Assembly: GCA_012931725.1 (NCBI GenBank)
Contig: CM022944.1
Span: 112,070,570-112,134,569 of the forward strand
Direction: 5' to 3'
Length of the DNA: 64,000 bases
From: Litsea cubeba
Lineage: Eukaryota > Streptophyta > Magnoliopsida > Laurales > Lauraceae
Numbering within the stretch: position 1 is the first letter of the stretch; each line of letters starts with the position of its first letter. Shown one piece after another: positions 49,032-61,673 of this stretch. The notes under the pieces were generated by a model. That model was not told where the DNA came from, searched no databases, and saw only the letters and a list, made by a program, of their open reading frames with translations. The position numbers and the translations under genes were made by a program.

Positions 49032-51922
49032 TCCACTGATTCAACCAATACCAATTTCATCTTTGGACGTCATAGTAGAGATTTTTGGTGGGGAAGGTTT
49101 CGGCCCTTCACTTAGACATTTCAGAAGCTCAAGAGTTCGGACATCTCAAACACATTTCAAACATCTCAAATAGGGGGAAACCATTCACAACATTACAAGT
49201 TCATTGTGTCTTGACCTTACATTTCAAAAAATACATAAATGAAATCTGTTTGAAAATTACAAAAATCAATGAATGAAAACCCCACCCATGTTCTCTAATT
49301 CCTCTCCTCAAATATCTCCTAGTGAGCAAAATCAAGGAATGACAAAACCCACAATAGCAGCAGACTTCTTTCCCATGAGGAAAATAAAAGAAATGAGCAT
49401 GAAATTTCATTCTCCTTTCTCTTCGTCATTTCATCGAACACCTTCATGGAAACTATCCCAACACATATTTGAGGCTCATTGCTTCTTGATGTGCTCAAAT
49501 TAGTAACCGCAATCACACAACTTTCTATTAAGTAGATAATGGCAAATACGGGTCATTCCACAGAGATTTGTAGAAACAAGATGCAAAAATCCTCGATCAG
49601 TTTTCACACTAGGGATTTTAAAACCACAATTAATCAAGAAATTAATAACTAAAATGATATCAAAGGAAATCTAAACACAAACTAATCAAAGAAAGAGAGA
49701 TCAAGGTATTGGATTTCACCAAAATAGATTTAATCATTCCAAAATTACTTCATAGTCTTATCCCAACAAAACTCAATCCAATGTGCAAGCAACTGCCTTG
49801 GATCGGAAGATTTAGCTTTGAAAACCTTTTTTTCTTACAAATTCAATTCTCTAATTAGTACCTAAGACTCCCTTCACTTCAATATGTTGAGACTTTAATC
49901 ACTATTTATCAAGATCAAGTACAAACCATTAAATGAATTTAACCTAAACATGATATGTTAAGATCAAGCATAAAAAGTAAAAGACATTCCAAATAATCTT
50001 TATAAAATCAGAAGTTGAATAACATTCATGAAAGATAATCTATTAAATCATTAAGCATAATGAGGGAAAGACATAGAAGAATAATAAGGAACGATCTCAC
50101 CGGTTTTGGTTTCCTCCTCCACCCTAATCCACGGATTAGCCAAGCATTGTAGAACAAACAACAATAAAGAAGCAAATCTCCATTATTGAAAGCCTTCAAA
50201 GTTGTTTATTACACCACTCAATCTCCACCTTCACTTTCTAACAAATATTAAAGAAAAATAAAATTACTCCTGGAGCAAGAGAGAGCCTCCCCTTAAAAAA
50301 AAAATACAAGAAGAAAAAGAAAGATAAATCTTTTAAATTCATCATCCCCCATATCCCTCTAATTGACAGCCTGTTTTGACCCCCAAAACTTCAGAATTGG
50401 GAGATCCTCGTGAGATATGATATTCTTCTCCTTTGAGTCCTCTTTGCAAAGCATCTAATCTTGCCTTAATCGGAGTCTTGAGTCACAAGTTATGATCAAA
50501 ATAGTAAAGCTTGTGCAGGATGGCTACAATTCCGAAAATCTTCTTTCCTTCATGATTTGATCACTTGCTAAAGAATAGCATTCTTATTGATGTCCATGAG
50601 ATTCCTTCACTTTCTTTTAAAGTTGATTGCTAATTTTTAGCAACCATTAGCAAGCATTAGATATGGTGTTATGCCAAGTCTTGAACTCATGACCTCTAAC
50701 TTGAAATTCCAACTCTCCTCCAACAAGACTATATACTACTTGTGTATATCTTTTCTCAAATGGGACTTTAGCTTTAAACCTTTCCGAATTAAGCTCAAAT
50801 ATGCTCAGCGCCTTCTAATTCCTGTATAATAAGAAAAATGCTATAATTAGAACATTTAAGACAAAATAAACAACTAGTAAATTCAAATAAAAGGGTAGTT
50901 ATTAGTATTATGCCATGCATATCACTTCTTCAAATTTATTCCACTATTTTTCTCTTCTAGGTTTTCTCCAAATTTCTTACTTTTCTCTCTCAAGGGCTTT
51001 ATTTTGAAAACCCCTCCAGCTTGATATGGATACAATTAAATGATCGGTTTGAGGACTCCGAACTTGCATTCCATTCCTTGTGGAGATGGAGATGAAGAAG
51101 AGATGTTGATGGGCCGCGTGGAGATAAGGGAGATGCGTGAGGGCGATAGATAGGGTGAGATGGAGGTTGATGGCAGGGAGATGGAAAGGATGAAGGAGCG
51201 GTGGGTTGGCTGGCCAGAGAGGACAAAGGAGAAGGAAGGAGAGGTCTCCCGTCTGTGTCCTGGGATGGTGAAGATGAGATAAAGGAGATGAGCAGTGATG
51301 GGCCACAGCACACCCACCTACATACCCCACCGACATGGCTCTCCTCCTTTTCCTTTATTTCTTTCTTCTTCCCCCCCTCCCCCTCTTCTTCTCACTTCTC
51401 CCTGCACTACCCTTTGCCACCCACTGCACTCCATGCCAATGCACATGTCCTGTATTTCTTTATTCCTTCTCCCTCTCTTTACTTTTTCTTCTCTTTATTT
51501 CCTCCTCTTCTTTTCTCTTTTCCCCCTCTTTCACTGCTGCACTCCGCCCTCACAACCCCTGCGCACACCTCCATCTCCGTGCATCTCATTTGCACACACC
51601 CACCAGCTTTCTCTTTCCTTCTTCCTTCTTTCTCCTTCTCAAAGATTGTGATTTGAGATCAGTTGCAGAGAGCAAAAGAGAATAAGAGAGAGAGGAAGAG
51701 ACGAAAGGGGAAAGGGGGAAAAGTGGAAGAAGACGAATGGAGAATAAAGGGGTTTCGGTCTTCAATAGACACACAGGGATAGTCGATATCGACTATTGCG
51801 CTAAAAGATAAAAAAATGGAAACGTAGATTTAGGGCCCAATCAGTGTAATCTTTTTTACTGGGGCCAATTGCAATAATACCCTATTTATGAGGGCTTTTC
51901 CCTTTAAATCCCCTATTTTCTA

Positions 51923-53082
51923 TAAAAAAAAAGGACTTATTTGTAATTCTGATTTTATGGAATTTTTCCAATGATGGAATTTTTCGATGATTTCAGTTTC
52001 ATTAGAAAACGGGTCAAATTGTGATCGATTTTTTCTTCTAGCTCGGGTTCATTTGAATTCATTTCAGATGATTCCTAGTGAGATTAGATACCTTTAAAAA
52101 CAGACTTATTTTAGAATCCACTAACTTTTACTGTGCTTGTGTGCTTCTTCTTCGTTTATCTTCTCTGGTTTTGGTTTTCAAATGTACATGATATAAAATT
52201 TAAAACATAATTAATTAAATAAAAACATATTCTAAAAATCATAATCTGATGTCTAAAGGCTTGTTGGATTAGTAACATTAGCATGATAACAAAGCTCTTT
52301 CCAAAAAAAAGAAAAGAAAATGAAAACAGGGCATGTTCCAGTGAACAAAATAACCCAAATGATTGTTCCAGTGAACAAACTAACCCATGCATGAAAATAG
52401 CACATAAGACAATCAAATAGAAATTGCTAAAAATAATTGTTAAGCAAGAGAAATATCACTTACTGATTTCCATGAACGATATTGTTTCATAGGTTAAAAA
52501 CTATGTGGCAAAGGAGGAGCAATTTTTTTTTTTTTTTGCACCTATCAAAAAACAATTTCTATTTTGGGTTGTTTGGAGAACAAAGATAGAGAGAGAGATA
52601 AGAGATATAAAGCAATTTCTTTTTTGGGTTGTTGTTTGCTAGTTTATGGAGCATAAAACAATGTGTAGAGGAGATAAATAGAGCCATAGACAGGGTGGGT
52701 TGTGGAGAACGAAGAGTTGCAGATGGTTAATGCGTTTTTTTTTTATAATCTTGTGTAGTTAATGTGTTAAGCTGTGTGTTATTACCGTTGAGTTGTAGAT
52801 AATTATGAATTGGGCTTGGGAATTGGGATTCGGCTTTGGAAGTGGGAAGAAAACCCAACCAAAGCCTACAAAATTATGAGGCCCCCTCATGGTGAGGCCC
52901 CCACCACTTGCTTCACTTGCTTATATGGTGAGCCGGCCCTGGTTACTGTATCATATCATCAATCTACGATAATACGAGTGACCCACTGTTTTCCTATTTA
53001 TTTATGTGTAGGATGGGTGGATGGTCAAATCTTGGGTCTAATGGATTTTGAAAACTATGGCTAATGGATTCGATCTAGTAGG
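51923..53082. other. Intergenic, no gene seen
   Basis: AT-rich sequence between MULE 4 and the second LINE. It has a local duplication of GCAATTTCTTTTTTGGGTTGTT-type text near 52551 and 52612 and no coding signal. Confidence 0.5.
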
Positions 53083-54867
53083 TTGGTTTTCATCGATTTA
53101 GAAAAAGCTTACCACATAATTTTGATTTAATTTGGTAAATTTTAAATAAAAGGAATCTTCCTAGAGGTTATATTGAAATTATTAAAACAGTACCATGTAT
53201 GAAAGAGTGGTAATGAGTGTGAGAACAACCTATGAAGAGACATGTTAGTTCTCAATGACCATAAGTTTGCATCAAAGTTCAACCGTAAGCTCTTATCTGT
53301 TTGCACTGAATACAGATGAGTTAATTGCTCATATTAAAGAGGTCGTACTTCGTTGAATGTTGTGTGTAGATGATATGGTATTGTTGGATGAATCAAGAGA
53401 CGGTATGTGTGAATGCAAAATTCAAGAGATGAAATGAGGCTTTAGAATTCAAATGCTTTAAAATGGATTGCAACTTCAATGGGCATATGCAAAGAGCTAA
53501 TACTACCATGGGAACTAAAGCACATGAGTTACTATAAAAATATTTATTTTGTTACCTTGGATTCATAATTAGTAACGATGGAGAGATTGATGAAGATGTT
53601 GAACATACAATAAAAGCAGGATGCTTGAAGTGAAGACTTACTTGTGGAGTGCTTTGTGATTGACAAATACCAAAAGGATTGAAGGAGAAATTTCACATGA
53701 CAACGATTAGACTAGTTATAACCTATGAAGTAAAATGTTGGTCAGTTAAGAAGCAACATATGCATAAAATGGATGCAGGAGTGATGATGATTGTTATACC
53801 CCGACCCAAATTGAGCTTGATTAGTACTAATTAATTATGATTTAGCTAATTTAATTTTACTTAGTTACTACTTATGATAATTAATGTTGATTAGCTCTTT
53901 ATAGGTGAGTTAGTTGAGTTGTGAGTCGTGAATAGGTCGGTTGAAACTGATTTGACTCGGTTGGGTATAGTCGAGGACTTTTACTGTAATTATCGATTTT
54001 CTCATTTTACATCATTTGCATGTCACCTTGGCGTCATCGCTTGTATCTCGATGAGCACGTCAATTTTCTTATTAAGCTTTACTTCATTTGACCACGGGTT
54101 GACAAAGTGGGCCATTGTTTGACTCAAAATGGAAATACACTAAACCATTGGGCTTGTGTGCAAAAATGGGCATCTTTACCCATTTAACCCATCCTTATAT
54201 CATTCATTTGATACTTTCATGTTGTGAGAAATAGAGAGATAACTTCTCTTCTTCAAATCCTCTTCCTAGTACTCCAATTCTTTTAGTGTTCAAGTGAAGA
54301 CAAGTTGGAGTTCTTCTTCATCTTCTCCATCTCCTCCTATTCATCTACTTTGTGAACTTTTTCCCCAATTTTGAATTCCTTGTTTAAGGTATGAAGCAAA
54401 CCCTTTTTTGCTGTGTTTTTTGAGCTAAATAGAGTAAAAAGACTCTTAATTGGTCATACGTAGACATTCATTAGCATTTCATTGGATTTATGGTTTAGGA
54501 TTTGAGTTTTAGGGATTTTGAGTCATTTGGGACAAAAGATTAGAAAAGGTTTGGAAAGCTTGAATTGAGGCAAGTATAAGCTTTATTTGGAATTACATAT
54601 CATTTATGCTTTGATTGAATTTGAATCTTACTTGTGGATTTCCTCTCAATTTAGCCTTTTAATTGTAAATGGAAGGAATGAATTAGATTAGTTGGAAATA
54701 TAATTATTAAGCATGATTATGTACATTGAGAGGGGGATGCATGTTATATGAGGAGAGGGCAAGGCCCTATTGTTGTCTGCTGGTGTGGATGAAGGAAAAG
54801 AAGGGGAATGACTATCCCTAAAATTCTAAACTGAAACAGAATTCAAAGGTGAATTCTGAAGCTTCAC

Positions 54868-55160
54868 GGCGAGCCATGAATTACTCTACTGCTAACCGTG
54901 AAGGCCTCTACGGCTAGCCGTGAAGCTACCTATAGAAGGTTTTGAGCCTGCGCTCAGAACTTTTTATTTTTACAACTTTTCCCTACGGTGACCTCATGGC
55001 AAGCCCTCGGCTAGCTGTGAATTCTGGAGTTAGCCTTTGTCTGGAACCTGACTGATGAAATTTGGAAAACATTTATAACCCAGTGCCTACGGCGACCTCA
55101 CGGCTAGCCGTCAAGATCGCCATAGAAGACCCACGGCTAGCTATAAGGTAGCCGTAGGGT
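54868..55160. repeat. Iterated CGGCTAGCCGTGAAG words in LTR A
   Basis: Six or more variants of the palindrome ACGGCTAGCCGT occur here, for example near 54918, 55005, 55097 and 55131. Many have TACGGCGACCTCACGG or GAAG neighbours. Spacing is irregular. Confidence 0.8.
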
Positions 55161-55310
55161 ATTTTGAAGTCTTTTCTTGTTTTTTTTTTTTTAAACAAGG
55201 AATTTCTTTCCCTAGTTGCTGACCTAGGTGGGACCCTTGACACCCTATAATGCCTTATTTTAAACTTGATACGATGAACATTTTATTCGATTTCTATTCG
55301 GAAGTTAATC

Positions 55311-58300
55311 TATAACGCCCCAATTTCGAATATCGAGAAAACCTTCAAGGTACCGAAGTTGGCGCGTTACTTCTCGGAAAATCTGAGAACTTCCAAGATC
55401 GTAGGTCCGTAGTGAGGTCCAATTTAAAACTTTTTGAACAATATCATATCAATGGTTAAATTGCAGAAGCATAAATAGTAAAGCAGAAGCAATTGTAAAG
55501 ATAGCGGAAGCATATGGTATCACGAATGATATATCAAATATAACGGGCTAAAGTCCAGCCTGAAAATGTCAAATGATAAAAGCAAAAGTTTATTACATAT
55601 TTCTAAACACTTCTCATCTCACTACAAAAGTCACTCAAATCTCAAACAAAGATATACTCTTAAGCCTCAGGTACTGGCTCTCCAACCTTCAGCTCGACCA
55701 CCTGGTCGGCTGATCCCCACCCATAGTCTCCTACTATGGGCGGCTAGCGCGACTGCGTCGTCTTCATACTCGAGGTCAAGACCTAAGCACAAAAATAGAT
55801 CAGATCTAAAGATCTGGCAAGCCATAGTATGCAAGTAATATAGGATGTGTGCATCAAAAGAGTAGAGACAGTAATAATATTAAAAGAATAGCAATGGTAC
55901 AGATTATAGGCAGTTGAGCAAGATAAACAGTGTAGAATCAGAATAAGCATAATATTAAACCTACGCAATATGGCACATTCACACGAGCTGGATACAGCGG
56001 GATATTATGTCGCGGCCCTCCCATACTGAATACAGTCGCTGCGGGGAAACCTCACTAGTACTGGGGATCATCACACTCCGAGACCGGACCCGGTATCACA
56101 CCGTCCGTCTCTAACAATGCTCATCGTGATAACTCACTTAACACTCTCAGTAGCTCCTACTAGTGATGATCAGTCTAAAGGCTGAGCTTAGATCAACTGA
56201 GTGAATGTCTATGCCAACTCAGGAAACAATAAAGTTCTATGTCTGCCTAGGTTTTGCCTTGCGTGAACAAGGTCTAGACAAAGTCTCTAAGAGGTCCAAG
56301 TACTCAATTCAATCCATGGATCACGATCCAGATCCAAATCCAATCATTGGATCCATACCAAGGCCCACCAAATACATGGCCTAGTCTATAACGGGTCCAA
56401 GTAAAGAGACAAGTCCATTTCCAATGATATATAGTCCATTCATAACGAGTTACAAGTCCATATAATCCAACCTCTCCAGCCTAGGGTAATCCACATCCAA
56501 ACTTAGGCCATAAAAGGGGCCCGCCTAGCCACAGACTACGGGTTAATAGTTCACCCAATCATACCATCAGGTCACCTCTAAGTAGTCCTAGGTTTAGGTC
56601 ATCCATTTTTCATTTAATTAATATGTATAAGCAATAATAAGGGACAATAGAGTTACAATAACATCATAAAAGGGATAAATCTCAAGTAAAAGAATCAATG
56701 AGAAATATCAACGGTCTAATCTAAGTAATTGGTTCACTTTCAGGTTCAGTTCATCTCAGGTAATTCAATCTCTAAATGGAGTCTCAGATGCCAAGGATTA
56801 CTGTGTTTGGTGCTCCTGAAGTTACGGGCATCATTGACAACCTTTAAGGACTGAGTCATCTTAGATTATACAACCTAAACCTTAATTAGTGGGCCCTATG
56901 AGTTAAGGTTTGAGCCACACCATTGACTCGTGCTTGGCACAGTGATAGAAGTTTATTTGGATGGTCAATGGGCCCCACAATCAATCACAACATCAGAAAT
57001 TGAAATCTGGGAAGGTTACTGTACACAGTGTGCTCGATCGTCCTCCTGGCCTGGGTGACCGACCCGGCACACTGGGATCAGAAGACAAACACCCTACAGG
57101 CAATGCCTGATTCTTCCAGAAGTTCTCGTAAGTTCAGTTGACCTCCTGGCTTAGTCGGTCAAGCGTGCACACCAGAATTCCTGGTGGAAGGGAGTCCTAG
57201 GTTTCAACTTCTTTTCCTGAAAATCATGTGTTCTCGGTTACCTAGCTCAAAGTTCGATCAGGCACTGAGCTCGGTCAAACACTGAGTTCGGTCAACCACT
57301 GAGCTCGGTCAAGCACTTAGCTCACTGAGCTCGGCTAAAATACTAAGCTCGGCCAAACACTGAACTCGGCCAAAACACTAAACTTGGTCAACCTGCCTAG
57401 CTGAGCTCAGCCAACCTGCCTAACCGAGCTCGGCCACAGTACAGAGCTGAGCTCGATCAACTAGCCTAGCTGAGCTCGGCCAACTAGTGCAGAGCTGAGC
57501 TCGGCCAACCAGCCTAGCTAAACTCGGCCAAACAGTACAAAGCTCTACTGCAACTTCCAGAACTCCGGATTTCATTCTTCTTCAATCTAATTTCCACCCA
57601 CTTCCATCCAATCTCGTTCAAACAACACATACACATCCAGAAACATGAAAAGCACTCCAATATACATATCCAACCATCCAATCCATGGGCCATTGATCTT
57701 CCAAATGAGATCAGCACATCCATCAATGGCCAAACATCCATGAAAACATGCTCAAAGGTAGATCTATCATTTCTAACATCAATAGAATAGAAAATCACAG
57801 AATCAAAGACGGTAAGCATGCACTCTATATTAAGTAAGCATATTGCACTTGCCTCAATTGATTGTAAGAAGAAAATGAGAGAGAAAAGAGAGATCTAAGC
57901 CCCAAATAGCAGAACCGAGCTCTATGGTCTTCTCAGACAGAAACTCACCCAAAATCTTAGATCTAGTGAGAGATCTCTACTCCTAAACCCACATCCACCG
58001 AGAATTGCTATAAGGAAGGAGATCTAGAGAGAGAAATAGGGCTTTCTAAGGGAAATTGAACTAGAAGAGGGCACTTACCTTAATTACAAGATGAAGAAGA
58101 GATGATCAAGATAGATAAAAGAAATCCTTAGCAATAGGTTGCAGCTGTAGCAGGTCTTCTTCTTCTTCTTCTTCTTAGAGTTCTAGAGAGAGAACGAGAG
58201 GGAGATGGAAAAATTGGAGGGAAATGAGGGAAGAAGAGAGAAAAAAGGGGGAAATGAGATGAGAGTAACAGTAGCCAACGTATGGCATGGTAGGGGTTAG

Positions 58301-58640
58301 CTTATATAGGTTAGGATCGGTGGCTAGGTACTAAATGATTAGGGTTAGGGTAAAGGGTAGTTTGGTCTTTGGGTAGGATCTAGAAGGTTCTTTAGTGGAT
58401 ACCCCCTTATAATAAATACTAATATCTAGCTAGGGCCTCTAACAAACTAACAAATTCTAAAAATTGTAAAAGACACCCTATTGACTCTACTAATTACACA
58501 ACAAGGCTAAACAACTAAAAACCTAGGAAAATACCTATTTATCCTTAACTAAACCCCCATAATTAGTATAATACATAGTCTTAGGCTATAATTTAGTATC
58601 CAGATTCAAATTGAGGGCCCACAAGGGGTGGGGCCTTACA
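55311..58640. mobile_element. Probable solo LTR (LTR B), 3330 bp, nested in LTR A
   Basis: Begins TATAACGCCCCAATTTCG and ends GTGGGGCCTTACA. It is flanked by perfect 5-bp duplications TAATC at 55306-55310 and 58641-58645. The 5' end reads TA where TG is usual, a single change. There are no internal gag-pol motifs and no second LTR copy. A minisatellite of GAGCTCGGCCAA words lies at 57236-57545, and a (CTT)n stretch near 58158-58180. Long-LTR Ty3/gypsy origin is inferred from the terminal style only. Confidence 0.78.
57236..57545. repeat. GAGCTCGGCCAA minisatellite in LTR B
   Basis: About fifteen imperfect units of 18-30 bp carrying CTGAGCTCGGTCAA or AGCTGAGCTCGGCCAAC. Each contains a GAGCTC palindrome. 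Confidence 0.85.
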
Positions 58641-59905
58641 TAATCATTCAATTCGATTAGAGATTTGAGATTATTAAATGAGACTTTATTCGCATTTCTT
58701 TGCTATTTGATTTGATTGAGTCGGCACTACTTAACTTCGACCTTATGCTAACCCGACGAGGTTACACTCGGTTTATTATTCAAGACTACTGCAGTATGTC
58801 ATCTGGAGCACCGAAACTCCAAACTCGGGTAGCCAGCTAGCCTTTGGCTGGGCCGCTGGTGACATCCCAACTAGATTCGCTCTCTTTTGAGAGGATGAGC
58901 TCAATGTAGTAGCCAAAGTCATATGTACATTACTATATTTGATTCGATTATTCAATTTTGGCACAATTGCCTCATTATTACATAACTTTAAAATCTTTTA
59001 ATCAATTGTTATTTAATTCGCTTTGCTACATTATATAACTGCTTATTAAAATGCTTGTACTTGCCAATTCGCCGTATTTGAGATACTATTCTTGATCAGA
59101 CGCAGGTACATCTCCCGATCTTAAAAAGGTCCATGAGGGAGAGGAGGAAACCGAAGAGGTTCCTCCAGGATTAGAAGAATGGCCAGGCAATGGCCCTATG
59201 TAGTCCAATCCACAGAGAGCGATGGACTCATTCTTTTGTGAGCTTAAGTGGAGTGTGTGACTAACTCTTTTTGTGTGCGTCACACCAATGAGATTAGAAG
59301 TTAGATGTGGATAATATTTTGTAATAGAATGTATGATGATTTTGTAATCCCTACTTTAGTTTGAATATGTAATTATGTTGTGTATAAACTTGACACTTAA
59401 CTTTAAATAAGACTGTTCAATGAAATGGTACATAGTGGCTCATTATTCGAGATGCTTCTGCTATTACATGTGATTGACAGGTTAGTGAGCTAGACTCACA
59501 AGACGAAAAATGTAATTTCCTCCTTCGTAATATTGCAATTGACTTTAGACAGGTATAATATTACATGTACAACATTACGGGAGTACGTGTGCCACACCTC
59601 GGGGATTACCCTAGGCCAGGGTGACTCAAGTCCGGGATGTGACAAGGATGTTGAAGTGGTAACTTTAAAAGGATAAAATTAAGGATTACCGCTTTAGGGG
59701 TAGTATTAATAGGGGATAAAATTACAGAGACCTGTTTGGGATGATTTACATATATCCAATGTAGGCTAGCAATGACGCTGGTAAAAAAAAGTTTATCTAT
59801 GCAGGTTGATGGCCCACTAAGGAGAAGAGGCCGGTAGGCCCAAGAGGATGTGAATGAAGGCAGTAAAAATAAATCTGAATAAATGCAACTTTTCTATTTA
59901 AAAAA

Positions 59906-61089
59906 AAATCAACTCATTTGGGCCAGTCTCTTTATTTTTTTAATTTAAAAGAAAGTAAGGAAAAAAAAAGCCTTCTCGTGAATAGGGGACGGCCAAATCT
60001 CGCTTGGCATCCCTACAATTGATTATGTGTAGAATCAATGAATTTTTTATAATATTTTATTTAAATATAATGGACTTTGATTTTGAATAAACTCATCGAT
60101 GACAGATGGGTGTTTAGGCTCTTTATTTTTTCTTATGTAGGATAAATATTTGTTGATGATGATGATGAGGAGGAGTGGACACATAAAGGATGGTGCTATC
60201 TATATGTGGCATTCTTTTTCTCTTTTTTTGGTGCCTCAGCCAAGAGGGGTTGGACCAAAAGAGAACCCACAAATATGGGAAAAGGTAGTCCACACAGGTG
60301 TAAAAGATGACCCACATGCATGGGAAGAGTAACATACCCTAGTAGCCTGGGTAACAGGGTGTGAGGTGGGGTTGCCAACCAATTGAGCAAACCCTCATTT
60401 TCACATAGTACTTGCACACCCTTTTTTTTTAATACTAATCTACAAGGTGTGGGACCCCGCCCTTGGGTTAGGGTAGTAGACCTAAGTGAGTAAAGCACTG
60501 TCACCATTTATTCTCCTTACATCTAACCTATCTACCCATTTACATATTTCCCACTGAATGAAAAATCGGACAATCTCTTACTTGAGCCCACATTTGATTA
60601 GTATGTCCCCTTCAAACCCTCCATAATTGGGTACTAGGCCTAATTTGACACTCATCTTATCTTTACTCACTATGGTTTTAAAATGCTCAGACACAAGATT
60701 AAGCATCCCGATTCATTTACTACAGATCCTAATAAAGAAGGCTAGCTTTTAATCCAGCTCGATTCTCGATTAGATATGATAGGGATGTAAATAATGCCAA
60801 CCTCAATTTGACCTTGGCTTAAATATTATATGAACCACTTTGAGGTCGAATAGAGTTAAGCTTAGCGTAGCGTAAATGAATAATAAGTCGGTTTTAAAAA
60901 ATTAAAACAGTTTACAAGGTTTTTAAAGAAATCTAAATAAAGATAACTTTATTTTTTAAACAAGATTATTGCAACTTAGTAAAAGCTTCTTTGCAAAAGA
61001 AAATTAAAAATTAAAAATTAATTTAACTTAAGAAGATTGTTCCATATCTTTCTAATAAGTCTCCATTGCCATTTTGGCGTTAAATAACT
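59906..61089. other. Intergenic, no gene seen
   Basis: No coding signal is supported. AT-rich runs and short overlapping frames only. Confidence 0.5.
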
Positions 61090-61328
61090 CAAATTAAAGG
61101 GGCATTTGGGCGGAGGTACCTTAAGTATGGTTTTTATTGCAAACGGTCCACAACATTTTATCGTACTGACGGCAGTCCTCTTGTAAAAGTAACTCACTGA
61201 AAAAGACAAAAATGCCCTTATACACGTCAACAAAAGCAGAACTCAGACAATTTGTCTGAGTTTCGGCAAATCTCAGATAAAATTGTAATTACACTACTAA
61301 ACAATCCAATCAAACGGCCACGAACAAA

Positions 61329-61673
61329 TCATGAAAGGTGAAGCCTCCTTGCCAGCGGCAGGCCTCTCTCTCCAACAATCCTCATCCTCACGCTCTCAAA
61401 CTCTACCACCCTGCAAGGTATTGTAATCCCTCCGTAGTGGTCGAACCCGAACTCCTCCTCTGCCCCTCTCAGCAGCTCAGCAAACAGAGTATGGTTGAAA
61501 TAAATTACCGGCACCAGATACCTATGAGTATCATCCTCTTTCTCACCCACATACACAGCAAGATGCCCTTTTGGAACTACCACCACCATCCTATCAAGGG
61601 AAGAGTCCTTTGATACTACTGGGCAGAGTCTTCTCCTGAGGCATCGGCCCCAGTTGTAAATTTTTGGCATCAT
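61329..61673 (-). CDS. SAUR36-like auxin-responsive protein, SAUR domain
   Basis: 114-aa intronless frame from ATG 61673 to the stop at 61329. SAURs are small auxin-induced proteins that promote acid growth by inhibiting PP2C.D phosphatases. The full SAUR domain is present: VVVVPKGHLAVYVGEKEDD, then HRYLVPVIYFNHTLFAELL, EEEFGFDHYGGITIPC and FESVRMRI. The SAUR36-like subgroup normally has about 50 more N-terminal residues (a basic LGR.....KWV stretch and a GY.RLNP stretch). Here those are encoded just upstream but in another frame (61816-61670). Either this start is used and the protein is short, or the gene is a recent pseudogene. It sits in a putative MULE. Confidence 0.85.
   Translation of the reverse strand: MMPKIYNWGRCLRRRLCPVVSKDSSLDRMVVVVPKGHLAVYVGEKEDDTHRYLVPVIYFNHTLFAELLRGAEEEFGFDHYGGITIPCRVVEFESVRMRIVGERGLPLARRLHLS

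Larger units (their letters stand above)
47931..51083. repeat. Interrupted inverted repeat inside MULE 4
   Basis: The left arm 47931-48215 (GAATGGAATGCAAGTTCGG ... CAAACAGATTTCATTT) has its inverse in two pieces. The inner half is at about 49205-49447 and the outer half at about 50936-51083. The roughly 1.5 kb between them (about 49448-50935) is therefore an insertion in the right arm. That insert is AT-rich and LTR-like, with no protein motif; its exact ends are not resolved. Confidence 0.75.
46396..51913. mobile_element. Pack-MULE (MULE 4), 5518 bp, with two captured gene fragments
   Basis: Terminal inverted repeats of about 100 bp: the left begins GGGGATTTAACGGGAAAAAA and the right, reverse-complemented, GGGGATTTAAAGGGAAAAGC. 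Both continue through TTTGGCCCC/ATTGGCCCC and GGGCCCTAAAT. Perfect 9-bp duplications TATTTTCTA flank it at 46387-46395 and 51914-51922. Near the left end are fragments of two unrelated host genes in opposite orientations (46705-47016 + and 47096-47246 -). The rest is non-coding, with internal inverted repeats, a palindrome array (48395-48600) and a tandem repeat (48783-49031). No transposase was found; long frames near 51200-51690 are CT-rich artefacts. Confidence 0.92.
53792..59644. mobile_element. Probable solo LTR (LTR A), itself interrupted by LTR B
   Basis: Begins TGTTATACCCCGACC and ends GTCCGGGATGTGACA, giving TG...CA ends. Flanked by 5-bp duplications ATGAT (53787-53791) and AGGAT (59645-59649), one mismatch. 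The second restores the LINE reading frame, which supports it as the original target. Without the nested LTR B it is about 2.5 kb. I see no second copy of the terminal sequence and no gag-pol motifs, so a solo LTR of a long-LTR (probably Ty3/gypsy) family is the simplest reading. It contains iterated CGGCTAGCCG words. Confidence 0.75.
53083..59905 (+). mobile_element. Second broken RTE-type LINE, split by a nested LTR insertion
   Basis: Left part 53083-53791 shows FIDLEKAYH (53088), ALNTDELIAHIKEVVLR (53305), CVDDMVLLDESRD in place of FADD (53360) and a TCEVKCW-like piece near 53725. It then reads KMDAGVMM and is cut. The reading resumes at 59645-59905 with RMLKW, as expected for this family (EMRMLRW), so the two parts were once continuous. 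The intervening 5853 bp is an LTR insertion. Frameshifts and stops make the LINE inactive. Confidence 0.8.

Noticed and set aside
51201..51690. Three overlapping long frames on + and several on -
   Set aside because: They are CT-rich low-complexity sequence giving Ser/Pro/Phe/Leu-rich text in every frame, inside MULE 4, without domain similarity.
59086..59283. 65-aa frame on - in LTR A
   Set aside because: Lies in an LTR, has no similarity to known proteins and no supporting start context.
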